DNA from: Streptomyces sp. NBC_01335
GTDB lineage: Bacteria; Actinomycetota; Actinomycetes; Streptomycetales; Streptomycetaceae
Length of the DNA stretch: 64,000 nucleotides
NCBI RefSeq assembly: GCF_035953295.1
Contig: NZ_CP108370.1
Span: 6,619,001-6,683,000 of the forward strand
Direction: 5' to 3'
Shown here: one piece after another, positions 32,335 through 43,015 of the stretch
Numbering within the stretch: position 1 is the first letter of the stretch
Layout of the letters: every line of letters begins with the position of its first letter
Program-made: the position numbers and the translations under genes
Notes under the pieces: generated by a model
Seen by the model: only the letters and a program-made list of their open reading frames with translations
What the model was told of the DNA's origin: nothing
Databases searched by the model: none

Positions 32335-34734
32335 ATGGCGACCACCGGCACCCCGGTCGGCCTCACCCAGGGTTCACCCACCCGGGGCGGGATCGGCGAG
32401 TCCACCCTCCGCCCCGACGGCACCCTCAAGGTCACGGGGGAGTTCGCCTACTCCTCCGACATGTGGCACGAGGACATGCTCTGGGGCCACACTCTGCGCT
32501 CCACCACCGCGCACGCCGAGATCCGGTCCATCGACACCGCCGAGGCGCTCGCCACCCCCGGCGTGTACGCGGTCCTCACCTACGACGACCTGCCCGCCGC
32601 CGTGAAGAACTACGGCCTGGAGATCAAGGACACCCCCGCCCTCGCCCACGGCAGGGTCCGCCACCACGGCGAACCGGTCGCCCTGGTCGCCGCCGACCAC
32701 CCCGAGACCGCCCGCCGCGCCGCCGCGAAGATCCGCGTCGACTACGCCGAACTCCCCGTCGTCACCGACGAGGCGTCCGCCACCGCACCCGGCGCGCCCC
32801 TGCTGCACGAGGACCGCGACGACCACTACGGCCTCCACGTCCCGCACCCCAACGTCGTGCACCGCCAGCCGATCGTGCGCGGCGACGCGGCGGCGGCAGC
32901 GGCCCGCGCCGACGTGACCGTGCGCGGCGAGTACGTCTTCGGCATGCAGGACCAGGCCTTCCTCGGCCCCGAGTCGGGGCTCGCCGTCCCCGCCGAGGAC
33001 GGCGGCGTGGACCTCTACGTCGCCACCCAGTGGCTGCACAACGACCGGGCCCAGATGGCGCCCGTCCTCGGCCTCCCCGAGGAGAAGATCCGGATGACGC
33101 TCTCCGGCGTCGGCGGCGCCTTCGGAGGCCGCGAGGACCTGTCCATGCAGATCCACGCCTGCCTGCTCGCGCTGCGCACCGGCAAGCCCGTCAAGATGGT
33201 CTACAACCGCTTCGAGTCCTTCTTCGGGCACGTCCACCGTCACCCCGCCACGCTCACCTACGAGCACGGCGCCACCCGCGACGGCAAGCTCACCCACGTG
33301 AAGTGCCGCATCGTGCTGGACGGCGGCGCCTACGCCTCGTCCTCCCCGGCCGTCGTCGGCAACGCCGCCTCGCTGTCGGTGGGACCGTACGCCGTGGACG
33401 ACGTCGACATCGAGGCGATCGCCCTCTACACCAACAACCCTCCCTGCGGGGCGATGCGCGGCTTCGGAGCCGTCCAGGCCTGCTTCGCGTACGAAGCGCA
33501 GATGGACAAGCTCGCCGCCGAACTCGGGCTCCACCCGGTCGAGTTCCGCCGGATCAACGCGATGGAGCAGGGCACCCTCCTGCCCACCGGGCAGCCCTGC
33601 GACTCGCCCGCGCCGGTCGCCGAACTCCTCCGCCGCGTCAAAGCCCGCCCGCTGCCGCCCGAACGGCAGTGGCTGGAGGCCGGCTCGGCGGGAGGCCCCG
33701 GTTCGGTGGACGTGCGCGCGCTGCCCGGCGGGCTCTCCAACACCACGCACGGCGAGGGCGTCGTACGGGGCGTGGGGTACGCGGTCGGGCTGAAGAACGT
33801 CGGCTTCTCCGAGGGCTTCGACGACTACTCCACCGCCCGGGTCCGGATGGAGGTCATCAACGGCGAGGCGGTCGCGACCGTGCACACCGCGATGGCCGAG
33901 GTCGGGCAGGGCGGTGTCACCGTGCACGCCCAGATCGCGCGTACCGAACTCGGCGTCGGCCAGGTCACCATCCAGCCCGCCGACACCCGGGTCGGCTCGG
34001 CCGGCTCCACCTCCGCCTCCCGTCAGACGTACGTCACCGGCGGCGCGATCAAGAACAGCTGCGAGGCCGTCCGGGAGCGGGTGCTGGAGCTGGGGCGCCG
34101 CAAGTTCGGTACGTACCACCCCGCTTGGGCCACCGCCGAACTGCTGCTGGAGAACGGCAAGGTCGTCACCGACGGCGGCGAGGCCCTCGCCGGCCTGGCC
34201 GAGGTCCTGGAGGACGAGGTGATCGAGGTCGAGCTGGAGTGGCACCACCGCCCCACCGAACCCTTCGACATCCGCAGCGGCCAGGGCAACGGCCATGTGC
34301 AGTACTCCTTCGCCGCCCACCGGGCCGTCGTGGAGGTCGACACCGAACTGGGGCTCGTGAAGGTGGTCGAACTCGCCTGCGCCCAGGACGTCGGCAGGGC
34401 GCTCAACCCGCTCGCCGTCGCGGGACAGATCCAGGGCGGGTCCACCCAGGGGCTCGGCATCGCCGTGATGGAGGAGATCCTCGTCGACCCGGTGACCGCC
34501 AAGGTCCGCAACCCGTCCTTCACCGACTACCTGATCCCGACGATCCTCGACACCCCGCCCATCCCCGTCGACGTGCTCGAACTCGCCGACCCGAACGCCC
34601 CGTACGGGCTGCGGGGCGTCGGCGAGGCGCCCACTCTCTCGTCCACCCCCGCGGTCCTCGCCGCCATCCGGGCGGCGACCGGCCTGGAGCTCAACAGGAC
34701 CCCGGTGCGCCCGGAGCACCTCACCGGCACCTGA
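32335..34734 (+). CDS. Xanthine dehydrogenase molybdopterin subunit
   Basis: The 799-residue catalytic subunit, which hydroxylates hypoxanthine and xanthine to urate at a molybdopterin centre. Family motifs: GVGGAFGGREDLSMQ near residue 260, NNPPCGAMRGFGAVQACF with the substrate arginine, GQGGVTVHAQIART, and the C-terminal GVGEAPTLSSTPAVL containing the likely catalytic glutamate. Start ATG 32335 with AGGAGG at 32322-32327, 2 nt after the stop of the iron-sulfur subunit. Substrate is inferred from the neighbouring PucR and XdhC; aldehyde or purine-derivative oxidation remains possible. Confidence 0.92.
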   Translation: MATTGTPVGLTQGSPTRGGIGESTLRPDGTLKVTGEFAYSSDMWHEDMLWGHTLRSTTAHAEIRSIDTAEALATPGVYAVLTYDDLPAAVKNYGLEIKDTPALAHGRVRHHGEPVALVAADHPETARRAAAKIRVDYAELPVVTDEASATAPGAPLLHEDRDDHYGLHVPHPNVVHRQPIVRGDAAAAAARADVTVRGEYVFGMQDQAFLGPESGLAVPAEDGGVDLYVATQWLHNDRAQMAPVLGLPEEKIRMTLSGVGGAFGGREDLSMQIHACLLALRTGKPVKMVYNRFESFFGHVHRHPATLTYEHGATRDGKLTHVKCRIVLDGGAYASSSPAVVGNAASLSVGPYAVDDVDIEAIALYTNNPPCGAMRGFGAVQACFAYEAQMDKLAAELGLHPVEFRRINAMEQGTLLPTGQPCDSPAPVAELLRRVKARPLPPERQWLEAGSAGGPGSVDVRALPGGLSNTTHGEGVVRGVGYAVGLKNVGFSEGFDDYSTARVRMEVINGEAVATVHTAMAEVGQGGVTVHAQIARTELGVGQVTIQPADTRVGSAGSTSASRQTYVTGGAIKNSCEAVRERVLELGRRKFGTYHPAWATAELLLENGKVVTDGGEALAGLAEVLEDEVIEVELEWHHRPTEPFDIRSGQGNGHVQYSFAAHRAVVEVDTELGLVKVVELACAQDVGRALNPLAVAGQIQGGSTQGLGIAVMEEILVDPVTAKVRNPSFTDYLIPTILDTPPIPVDVLELADPNAPYGLRGVGEAPTLSSTPAVLAAIRAATGLELNRTPVRPEHLTGT

Positions 34735-34844
34735 TCGCGGCGCGCGGTGCGGCGACGCCGCCGTACGCGCGCCGACACCACCGGGAGCCGGCCCCGCCCG
34801 AGAGCCGAACCGGCCGAGAGCCGCACCGCCGAGAGGAGCAACCC

Positions 34845-36071
<1,227 letters not shown>

Positions 36072-36139
36072 CCGCCACGGCGGATTCCTGCCACCGTGAA
36101 ACCGCTTTGCCGTCCGCCATTTACCGGTAGATCAGCACC

Positions 36140-39100
36140 ATGACATTTTCAGCCCCCTCCGTTTCCGGCCGGGCGAGACCCGCTCGTCAGGGACGCACGC
36201 TCCTGCTCATAGCGACTTCCGTCGCACTCGTGAGCGGTGTCATGCTCCCCACCGCTGGTTCCGCTTCCGCGTCCCCCCACTCGGTGACCCCCCAGGCCCC
36301 GGCCGCCCACACCCGGCAGACGGACGAACCGCAGAGCCACGACATCACCCTCGTCACCGGCGACGTGGTGCACTACGTCGAGGGCGCCGGAGCCGGCGAC
36401 CGCGGCACCGTCACCGTCGACCGCCCGCACGGCGCGACCGGCGGCGTCCATGTGCAGCAGGCAGGCGGCGACCTCTACGTCCTGCCCGACGAGGCCACCT
36501 CCCTCCTCGCCGCCGGGAGGCTCGACCGCAGGCTCTTCGACATCACCACGCTGGTCGAGATGGGGTACGACGACGAGGGGACCGGCGGCATCCCACTGAT
36601 CGCCACCTACCCGCAGGGCGTGGCGCGTTCGCTGCCCGCCACACCGGACGGCGCCAGGAAGGTGCGCACCCTGGAGTCGATCCACGGGGCGGCGCTCACC
36701 GCCGACAAGACCGACGCCTGCACCTTCTGGGACAGCATCTCCCGTACACAGAGCGCCCGTTCGCTGGACGCGGGTATCTCCAAGCTCTGGCTCGACGGTC
36801 GTTCGACGGCGCAGCTCTCGGAGTCGGTGCCGCAGATCAACGCACCCGCCGCCTGGGCGGAGGGATACGACGGAACGGGTATCAAGGTCGCGGTCCTGGA
36901 CACCGGCATCGACGCCGACCACCCGGACGTCAAGGACCGCATCCTGGAGTCGAAGAGCTTCGTCCCCGGCGAGGACGTGGACGACAAGAACGGCCACGGC
37001 ACGCACGTGGCCTCGACCGTGGCCGGTTCCGGCGCGGCCTCCGGCGGGCTGAACAAGGGCGTCGCCCCGGGTGCCGGGCTGCTGATCGGCAAGGTGCTCG
37101 GGAACAGCGGCGAAGGTGCCGACTCCGGCATCATCGAGGCGATGGAGTGGGCGAAGGCCGAAGGCGCCGACGTCGTCTCCATGAGCCTCGGCGCCCAGGT
37201 GCCGGACGACGGCAGCGACCCGATGGCCCAGGCGGTCAACGCGCTCTCGGCCGACGGCGGGCCGCTCTTCGTCATCGCGGCCGGCAACTCCTACGGCGCC
37301 GGCACCATCAGCGCGCCCGGCTCGGCGGCCGAGGCGCTCACCGTCGCCGCCGTCGACAAGCAGGACAACCGCGCGCCCTTCTCCTCCATGGGCCCGCTGA
37401 TCAACACCCACGGCCTGAAGCCGGACCTGTCCGCCCCGGGCGTAGGCATCAACGCCGCGGCCTCCCAGTCGGTTCCCGGCATGGAGGGCATGTACCAGTC
37501 GATGGACGGTACGTCGATGGCGACCCCTCACATCGCCGGTGCCGCCGCCGTCCTCAAGCAGCGCCACCCCGACTGGTCCGGCAGCCGGCTCAAGGACGCG
37601 CTGATGAGCTCGTCCAAGCAGCTCCCCGCGTACACCCCGTACGAGCAGGGCACCGGACGCGTCGACGTGAAGGCAGCGGTCGACACCACGATCGTGGCCA
37701 CCGGCTCCGTCGAGGTCGCCGACTACGCCTGGCCGCACGACGCCTCCGACGAGGTGGCGCGGCGGACCCTCACGTACACCAACACCGGCAAGCAGGACGT
37801 CACCCTGCACCTGGCGACCGACACGGACTCCGCGGCGTACACCCTCTCCACCTCGGAGCTGACCGTCCCGGCGGGCTCCACCGCGACGGCCGTGCTCTCG
37901 ATCGATCCGGCCAAGGTCGACGCGGGCACCCTCTTCTCGGGCCAGGTCCTCGCCACCGACGCGACCGGTGCGACCGCCGCCCACACGGGCTTCGCCGTCA
38001 GCAAGGAGGAGGAGCGCTACGACCTCACCATCCAGCTCCGTGACCGTGCGGGCCAACCGGCTGACGGACAGGTCGTGTTCGCCGCGCTCGAAGACCCGAA
38101 CCTGAGCGTCGTCAACGTCTCCGGCTCCACCACACTGCGGCTCCCGCCGGGCAACTACACCGCCTGGACCGCGCTCGATATCGACGGCGACCGCGCCGAC
38201 TCCAAGGCGCTCGCCTTCCTCGCCGCACCCGAGACGATCCTCACGGACGGCCCGCGGACCATCACCCTCGACGCGTCGAAGGCCCACAAGATCAGCACGC
38301 GCGCCCCGCAGGAGTCCGAGACCCGCCAGCTCCGCTACGACATGGCCCGGACGGCACCCAGCGGCCTGGTCCAGCGCGACCTCTACCAGATCCCCCTGGC
38401 CTACGACGAGTTGTGGGCCGCGCCCACCAAGAAGGTCACCCAGGGCACCTTCAGCTTCCTGACCCGCTGGCGCCTGGGCGAGGAGCAGATCGACGTCACG
38501 GCCGACGGGACCGATGTCCCCGTCACCGTGCAGGGCGGCTCCGTCGTCGCCGAGGACCGCGAGCAGAAGCTGGCCGCCGTCTATGCCGGCGACGGAAGTG
38601 CCGCCGCCTACAAGGGGCTTGGCGCCAAGGGCAAGGCTGTGGTCATCGACCGCAGCGACACCGTCGCCCCCGCCGACCGGCTCGCCAACGCGGTCGCCGC
38701 AGGAGCCTCGGCACTCTTCGTCGTCAACGACGGCCGAGGTGTCGCCTTGGAGACCTACACCGACTGGGGCACCGAGACCACCATCCCGGTGGCCTCCGCC
38801 CAGAAGCTCGCCGGTCAGGCCCTGATCAAGGCAGCCCGGCGCGGCAAGAAGATCAGCGTCGACCAGAAGAAGTTCGCCGACTACGTCTACGACTTCGTCG
38901 ACCGCCACGACGGCACCATCCCCGACCGCTCCCTGGCGTTCACCCCGTCCACCCGCCAACTGGCCAAGGTGGAGAACACCTTCTACGGCGCCAGGAAGAC
39001 GCTCGGAGCCGGCTACCGCTACGACATCCCGGATTACGGACCGGGCGTCGGCTTCGAGGAGTACGAGCAGTTCCCGGGCGTTCGCGACGAGTGGGTCACC

Positions 39101-39925
39101 CCGCTGCCGGGCGACTCCTTCTGGTACGAGAACCACTCCGTCTTCAACGCGGAGGCCACCGACACCGCCGCCGAGATGCGCAGCACCGACCTCGACTACA
39201 CGGCCGGCCGCACCTACAAGGACGACTGGTTCGCCCCGGTGACGAGTCCCCGCCTCGGCACCGGCTACTGGGGCCCGTTCCGTACCTCGTACAACGACAT
39301 GCAGTTCAACATCAGCGCGTGGACCGACTCGGGCGAGGGGCACTCGGGCTCGATGCCCTCGGACGAGTACGACACCACGAGCTACGCCTTCTACCAGGGG
39401 GACACCCTGATCAAGAAGGGGGCGGGCCGGGCCGGTTACGCCTGGGACCTCTCGCCCGAGAAGCTGCCGTACCGACTGGTCCTCGACTCCCGCCGCGACG
39501 CGGAGACCTGGAAGTCCTCCACCCGCACGCACAGCGAGTGGTCGTTCCTCTCGGGTCAGCTCGACGCGGGCGAGGCCGGTTACGCGCAGAGCGACATCCC
39601 GCTGATCCAGCTGGACTTCGACGTCGACACCGACCTCGCCGGTGACGTGAAGGCTGGCAAAGAGGTCGAACTCGGCCTCGGGGCCGGGACGCAGGCCTGG
39701 CTGGACGGCGCGGTGAAGGCAACGTCCGCCTCGTTGCAGGTCAGTTACGACGACGGGGCCAAGTGGAGCACCGTCAAGCTGCGCAGGACCGCGTCCGGCC
39801 AGTGGGCCGCGACGTTCACCCCGCCGAAGAAGGGGGCCTCCTCGGTCTCCCTCAAGGCGCACGCCGAGGGCCCGGACGGCCTCGCCGTGGACCAGGAGAT
39901 CATCCGGGCGTTCGGCCTGAAGTGA
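36140..39925 (+). CDS. Secreted S8 (subtilisin-like) serine peptidase
   Basis: A 1261-residue secreted protease. After a signal peptide (hydrophobic stretch at about residues 20-44, ending SASA) and a propeptide of about 180 residues, the S8 domain shows the triad Asp254 (AVLDTGIDADHP), His286 (NGHGTHVAS) and Ser459 (MDGTSMATPHIAGAA). A protease-associated-like region follows near residues 830-900 (GKAVVIDRSD, then ALFVVNDGRG). The rest is beta-rich with no recognised C-terminal anchor. The ATG at 36140 has a weak ribosome binding site. The gene is separated from xdhC by 68 bp and is closed by a strong terminator. Confidence 0.92.
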   Translation: MTFSAPSVSGRARPARQGRTLLLIATSVALVSGVMLPTAGSASASPHSVTPQAPAAHTRQTDEPQSHDITLVTGDVVHYVEGAGAGDRGTVTVDRPHGATGGVHVQQAGGDLYVLPDEATSLLAAGRLDRRLFDITTLVEMGYDDEGTGGIPLIATYPQGVARSLPATPDGARKVRTLESIHGAALTADKTDACTFWDSISRTQSARSLDAGISKLWLDGRSTAQLSESVPQINAPAAWAEGYDGTGIKVAVLDTGIDADHPDVKDRILESKSFVPGEDVDDKNGHGTHVASTVAGSGAASGGLNKGVAPGAGLLIGKVLGNSGEGADSGIIEAMEWAKAEGADVVSMSLGAQVPDDGSDPMAQAVNALSADGGPLFVIAAGNSYGAGTISAPGSAAEALTVAAVDKQDNRAPFSSMGPLINTHGLKPDLSAPGVGINAAASQSVPGMEGMYQSMDGTSMATPHIAGAAAVLKQRHPDWSGSRLKDALMSSSKQLPAYTPYEQGTGRVDVKAAVDTTIVATGSVEVADYAWPHDASDEVARRTLTYTNTGKQDVTLHLATDTDSAAYTLSTSELTVPAGSTATAVLSIDPAKVDAGTLFSGQVLATDATGATAAHTGFAVSKEEERYDLTIQLRDRAGQPADGQVVFAALEDPNLSVVNVSGSTTLRLPPGNYTAWTALDIDGDRADSKALAFLAAPETILTDGPRTITLDASKAHKISTRAPQESETRQLRYDMARTAPSGLVQRDLYQIPLAYDELWAAPTKKVTQGTFSFLTRWRLGEEQIDVTADGTDVPVTVQGGSVVAEDREQKLAAVYAGDGSAAAYKGLGAKGKAVVIDRSDTVAPADRLANAVAAGASALFVVNDGRGVALETYTDWGTETTIPVASAQKLAGQALIKAARRGKKISVDQKKFADYVYDFVDRHDGTIPDRSLAFTPSTRQLAKVENTFYGARKTLGAGYRYDIPDYGPGVGFEEYEQFPGVRDEWVTPLPGDSFWYENHSVFNAEATDTAAEMRSTDLDYTAGRTYKDDWFAPVTSPRLGTGYWGPFRTSYNDMQFNISAWTDSGEGHSGSMPSDEYDTTSYAFYQGDTLIKKGAGRAGYAWDLSPEKLPYRLVLDSRRDAETWKSSTRTHSEWSFLSGQLDAGEAGYAQSDIPLIQLDFDVDTDLAGDVKAGKEVELGLGAGTQAWLDGAVKATSASLQVSYDDGAKWSTVKLRRTASGQWAATFTPPKKGASSVSLKAHAEGPDGLAVDQEIIRAFGLK

Positions 39926-39972
39926 CCTCCGGGCGCTGAGGAGCGCAGGCTGCTCCGGCGCCGGGACACACC

Positions 39973-40010
39973 GGTGGCCCCGCACCCCTCGCCGGGGGTG
40001 CGGGGCCACC
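39973..40010. terminator. Protease gene terminator
   Basis: Perfect 16-bp stem (39973-39988 with 39995-40010) with a 6-nt loop between convergent genes. Confidence 0.85.
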
Positions 40011-40101
40011 TGCTCGTGGCTCGGTGAGGTCGGTGGGTGCGGCCGGCACAGCGCTCCACCTGGCCTTCGGAGAAGCGGCCACCGCCGCCCCCACGGCCGG
40101 G

Positions 40102-40893
40102 TCAGCCCGGCTTGACGGCCCGCGTCGCGAAATAGCCCGACAGGTAGGGAGCGGACGCGTCGGACTGGTGCGGTGCTTCCGCGAAGCCGGTGAGGACGAA
40201 CCCCGCGGCGAGTTGCCCGCCGATCTGGCCGGTGAGGGTGTGGCTGTACTCAAGAGCGGCATCAGCGCCGAACTTCGCGGCGCGTTCCTCGGCGGAGTAC
40301 TGCGTGACGTCGCTGTAGGGCAGTTTGTGCACGACGACCAGCTCGCCGCGCTCGTCGAGCGCCTCGTGGTCGAACAAGTACGCATCAGGGTTGAGGAAGC
40401 CCGCGAGCAGGGTTCCGCCCGGCCGCAGGACGCGGAAGCACTCGCGCCACACCGGTGCCACGTCCGGTACGAACAGGTTGGACACCGGATGGAACACGAC
40501 GTCGAACGCCGCGTCGCCGAAGGCACCGAGATCGCGCATGTCGCCCAGGACCGTGCGCAGCTCGAGTCCGTCGCGCGCCGCCACCATCCGGTCCTGGCCG
40601 AGCTGGCGGGGCGAGTTGTCGAACACGGTGACCCGCGCCCCCGCGGCGGCGAGGACCGGACCCTGCTGGCCGCCGCCTGAGGCCAGGCACAACACGTCCT
40701 TGCCGGTGAGGTCCGCCGGCAGCCAGGAGCGGTCGACCGGCTCGTGCCCGATGAGGACGATCGACCAGTCGCCCGTGCGGGCGCGCTCGACGTCCTCAGG
40801 GCTCACCGGTCTCGACCACTCGTTGCCCTCCTGGACGTACTTGTCCCAGGCCGCCCGATTGTGGGCAACGGGGTCGACAACAAAGTCCCGCAC
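40102..40893 (-). CDS. Class I SAM-dependent methyltransferase
   Basis: A 263-residue methyltransferase. The SAM motif I region is KDVLCLASGGGQQGPVLAAA, motif II DNSPRQLGQDRMVAA, and later FDVVFHPVSNLFVPD and FRVLRPGGTLLAGFLN. Substrate is unknown. I chose the GTG at 40893 (reading VRDFVVDPVAHNRAAWDKYV) because GGGAG lies 6 nt upstream; a longer frame to 41037 would include a degenerate tandem repeat and is probably not translated. Monocistronic. Confidence 0.85.
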   Translation of the reverse strand: MRDFVVDPVAHNRAAWDKYVQEGNEWSRPVSPEDVERARTGDWSIVLIGHEPVDRSWLPADLTGKDVLCLASGGGQQGPVLAAAGARVTVFDNSPRQLGQDRMVAARDGLELRTVLGDMRDLGAFGDAAFDVVFHPVSNLFVPDVAPVWRECFRVLRPGGTLLAGFLNPDAYLFDHEALDERGELVVVHKLPYSDVTQYSAEERAAKFGADAALEYSHTLTGQIGGQLAAGFVLTGFAEAPHQSDASAPYLSGYFATRAVKPG

Positions 40894-40920
40894 GTACAAC
40901 TCCCTGCCACAGCCGAATGG

Positions 40921-40977
40921 ACACCTGCGGTTCCGACACCTCGGTTCCGACACCTGCGGTGCCGACGCTTCGGTGCC
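40921..40977. repeat. Degenerate 14-15 bp tandem repeat
   Basis: Four imperfect units of the type CACCTGCGGTTCCGA lie just upstream of the methyltransferase start. They may contain regulatory sites or be slippage-derived. Confidence 0.6.
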
Positions 40978-41232
40978 GTCAGCCAACACGATGCGGGGCG
41001 CGGACTCAACGGAATTGCCGGGCACCGAGGTGTCCACCGGTCACGGGCGGTCGCGCGGAGGGCGCGTGGCGCCGGTCGGAGGCCCCCGCCGCCGCGGACG
41101 TCGCGGTCCGGGGCGGCCGCGTACCCGCTCATCTGCGAGGACCGGGTGCGCCACCGGCCCGCAGGTGCCGTCCGGACGCGGCGGCGGCCGTGACCCCTGG
41201 CCCTGCCCCCGGCCACGGCCGCGCCGGTGGGG

Positions 41233-42795
41233 TCAGCTGCCCGACTGGAGGGCCGTCCAGGTCGCCGTACCGACGATGCCGTCCACCGACAGCCCGTGGC
41301 CGGTCTGGAAGGTGCGCACGGCGGTGGCGGTGCCCGATCCGAACTGCCCGTCGACGGAGACGGTCGTGCCGAGGGCCGCCGTCAACGAGCGCTGGAGGCG
41401 CTTGACGTCCTCACCGGCGCTGCCCTGCCGCAGGTCGGGAGTGGTGCCGGCCGACAGCAGGGCCGTCCAGGTCTTCGCACCCACGATGCCGTCCGCGCTC
41501 AGCCCGCGGGCCCGCTGGAAGGCCTGGACCGCCGACGTGGTCGCGGAGCCGAACACCCCGTCCACCGAACCCGCCTCGTAGCCCTGGGTGTTGAGGAGCT
41601 GCTGCACGGCCTTCACCTGGGCGCCACTGGAGCCCGACTGCTGGGTCGTGTAGGAGGGGAAGCTCAGCGCGTCCGTGGTCCCGCCGGCGGAGCCGTCGAC
41701 CAGCTGCATGTAGTAGGTCCAGTCCCAGTAAGGGCCCGGGTCCGTGTGGTCGTTGCCGGGCGCCTCGCTGTGCCCGATGATGTGCGCCCGGTCCTTCACG
41801 ATGCCGTGCCGGTCGCAGAGGTAGCGGGTGAGCGCCGCCGAGGAGCGGTACATCGCGTCGGTGAACCAGGTCGGATCGTCGATCCAGCCCTCGTGCTCGA
41901 TGCCCAGGGACGAGGCGTTGGCGCTCTTCGCGTGGTAGGCGGTGTCGCTGTCGCGCACCATCTGGGTGATCTGGCCGTCCGAGGAGCGGATCACGTAGTG
42001 GGCGCTGACCACGGCCGCGGGGTCCTGGAACCAGCTGATGGAGCCCGCGTACGAGCCCTGGGTGACGTGGATGACGACCTTGTCGATGTCCGCCGTCCGG
42101 CCCGACTTGTAGTTGGTGGTGCTGGCGGGAACCCAGAGCGCCGACGGGTAGTCCGTCGAGCGGGTGCTCACGTCGCTCGGGGCGAGATCGCCCTTCTCCG
42201 GGGAGACCGGACGCGAGGTGACGGTGATCTCCTCGCCCCCGGGGGTCTTGGCGCGCAGACCGCCGGCCAGGAAGGAGTAGACCGTGTCCGCGTAGAGCGC
42301 GGCTGCGGGGCCTTCGGCGCCGCCGTACCGGGCGACGGCCGGGTACCAGGAGTCGACGTCGAGCCGCTCGTCCCGGTCGAGCCCGAGGGAGTCGGCGTAC
42401 GAGCGGAGCACGGCCGCGCCGCCGAGGACGTTCGTCGCGGTGTTCTCGCGCAGCTGGGCGGCGGAGGCTCCGGTGAGGGCGGCGGCCTTCTCCAGGGACC
42501 GGTTGGTCGGGTTGCTCACCAGGTGCATCACGCCGTAGCCGTTGTCCTGGCTGGGGAGTCCCTGGTGCCCGTCGAAGTGCGACTCGCCGTAACCGACCGC
42601 CGCGAGCAGGTCGCGGGGCACGCCGTACTCGCCGGCGGCGCGGGCGAAGGCCCGGTTCAGGGAATTGGCGGTCGGGTCCGGCGCGGCCGAGGCCAGGGCC
42701 GGCTGTCCCGCCGCCACGACGGCCGCGACGGTGAGGGCCGCCAGGGCGGCGGCGGAGGCGCGACGGCGCACGGGGGCCGAGGGGGGTCTGGGCAT
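41233..42795 (-). CDS. Secreted N-acetylmuramoyl-L-alanine amidase with LT-like N-domain
   Basis: A 520-residue secreted peptidoglycan hydrolase. After a signal peptide (to about residue 38) comes a lysozyme/lytic-transglycosylase-like module with the likely catalytic Glu71 in GYGESHFDGH and DNGYGVMHL. The central Amidase_2 domain (about residues 205-360) has VVIHVTQGSYAGSISWF, SSLGIEHEGW and HIIGHSEAPGNDHTDPGPYW, containing the zinc ligands. Two peptidoglycan-binding domains follow (AVQQLLNTQGYEAGSVDGVF and LQRSLTAALGTTVSVDGQF). Start ATG 42795 with AGGAG upstream. Its promoter matches that of the extracellular nuclease gene at 46762. Confidence 0.9.
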   Translation of the reverse strand: MPRPPSAPVRRRASAAALAALTVAAVVAAGQPALASAAPDPTANSLNRAFARAAGEYGVPRDLLAAVGYGESHFDGHQGLPSQDNGYGVMHLVSNPTNRSLEKAAALTGASAAQLRENTATNVLGGAAVLRSYADSLGLDRDERLDVDSWYPAVARYGGAEGPAAALYADTVYSFLAGGLRAKTPGGEEITVTSRPVSPEKGDLAPSDVSTRSTDYPSALWVPASTTNYKSGRTADIDKVVIHVTQGSYAGSISWFQDPAAVVSAHYVIRSSDGQITQMVRDSDTAYHAKSANASSLGIEHEGWIDDPTWFTDAMYRSSAALTRYLCDRHGIVKDRAHIIGHSEAPGNDHTDPGPYWDWTYYMQLVDGSAGGTTDALSFPSYTTQQSGSSGAQVKAVQQLLNTQGYEAGSVDGVFGSATTSAVQAFQRARGLSADGIVGAKTWTALLSAGTTPDLRQGSAGEDVKRLQRSLTAALGTTVSVDGQFGSGTATAVRTFQTGHGLSVDGIVGTATWTALQSGS

Positions 42796-42869
42796 GTCTG
42801 CTCCTGCGTGTGTGGGGGAGAGGGAGCCTTCGGTCCGGTGGGGTGGACGGAGGGCTGCAGAGCGGGCAC

Positions 42870-42898
42870 AGGCTATCCATCTGAAGAATGCATGACAA
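42870..42898 (-). promoter_or_regulatory. Amidase promoter, TTGTCA-N17-TAGCCT
   Basis: On the minus strand TTGTCA (42898-42893) is followed after 17 nt by TAGCCT (42875-42870), matching the major vegetative pattern. The extended TTGTCATGCA is shared with the promoter at 49283-49311. Confidence 0.65.
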
Positions 42899-42971
42899 TG
42901 ACGACCCGGTGCGACGCGCCGGGTCAACACCCCATCGGCGCAACGTATCTGACGAGGTGTCGGCACATGGC

Positions 42972-43002
42972 GGAGCCCGCCTCCCGAAGGGGGGCGGGTT
43001 CC
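42972..43002 (-). terminator. Nitroreductase gene terminator
   Basis: Ten-bp stem with one G-T pair (GGAGCCCGCC at 42972-42981 with 42993-43002) and an 11-nt loop, just past the nitroreductase stop. Confidence 0.65.
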
Positions 43003-43015
43003 GGGGAAGCGGGGG

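Noticed and set aside
36149..40009. Minus-strand open frame of about 1,290 codons opposite the protease gene
   Set aside because: The plus strand encodes a complete S8 peptidase with its triad; the antisense frame has no domain.
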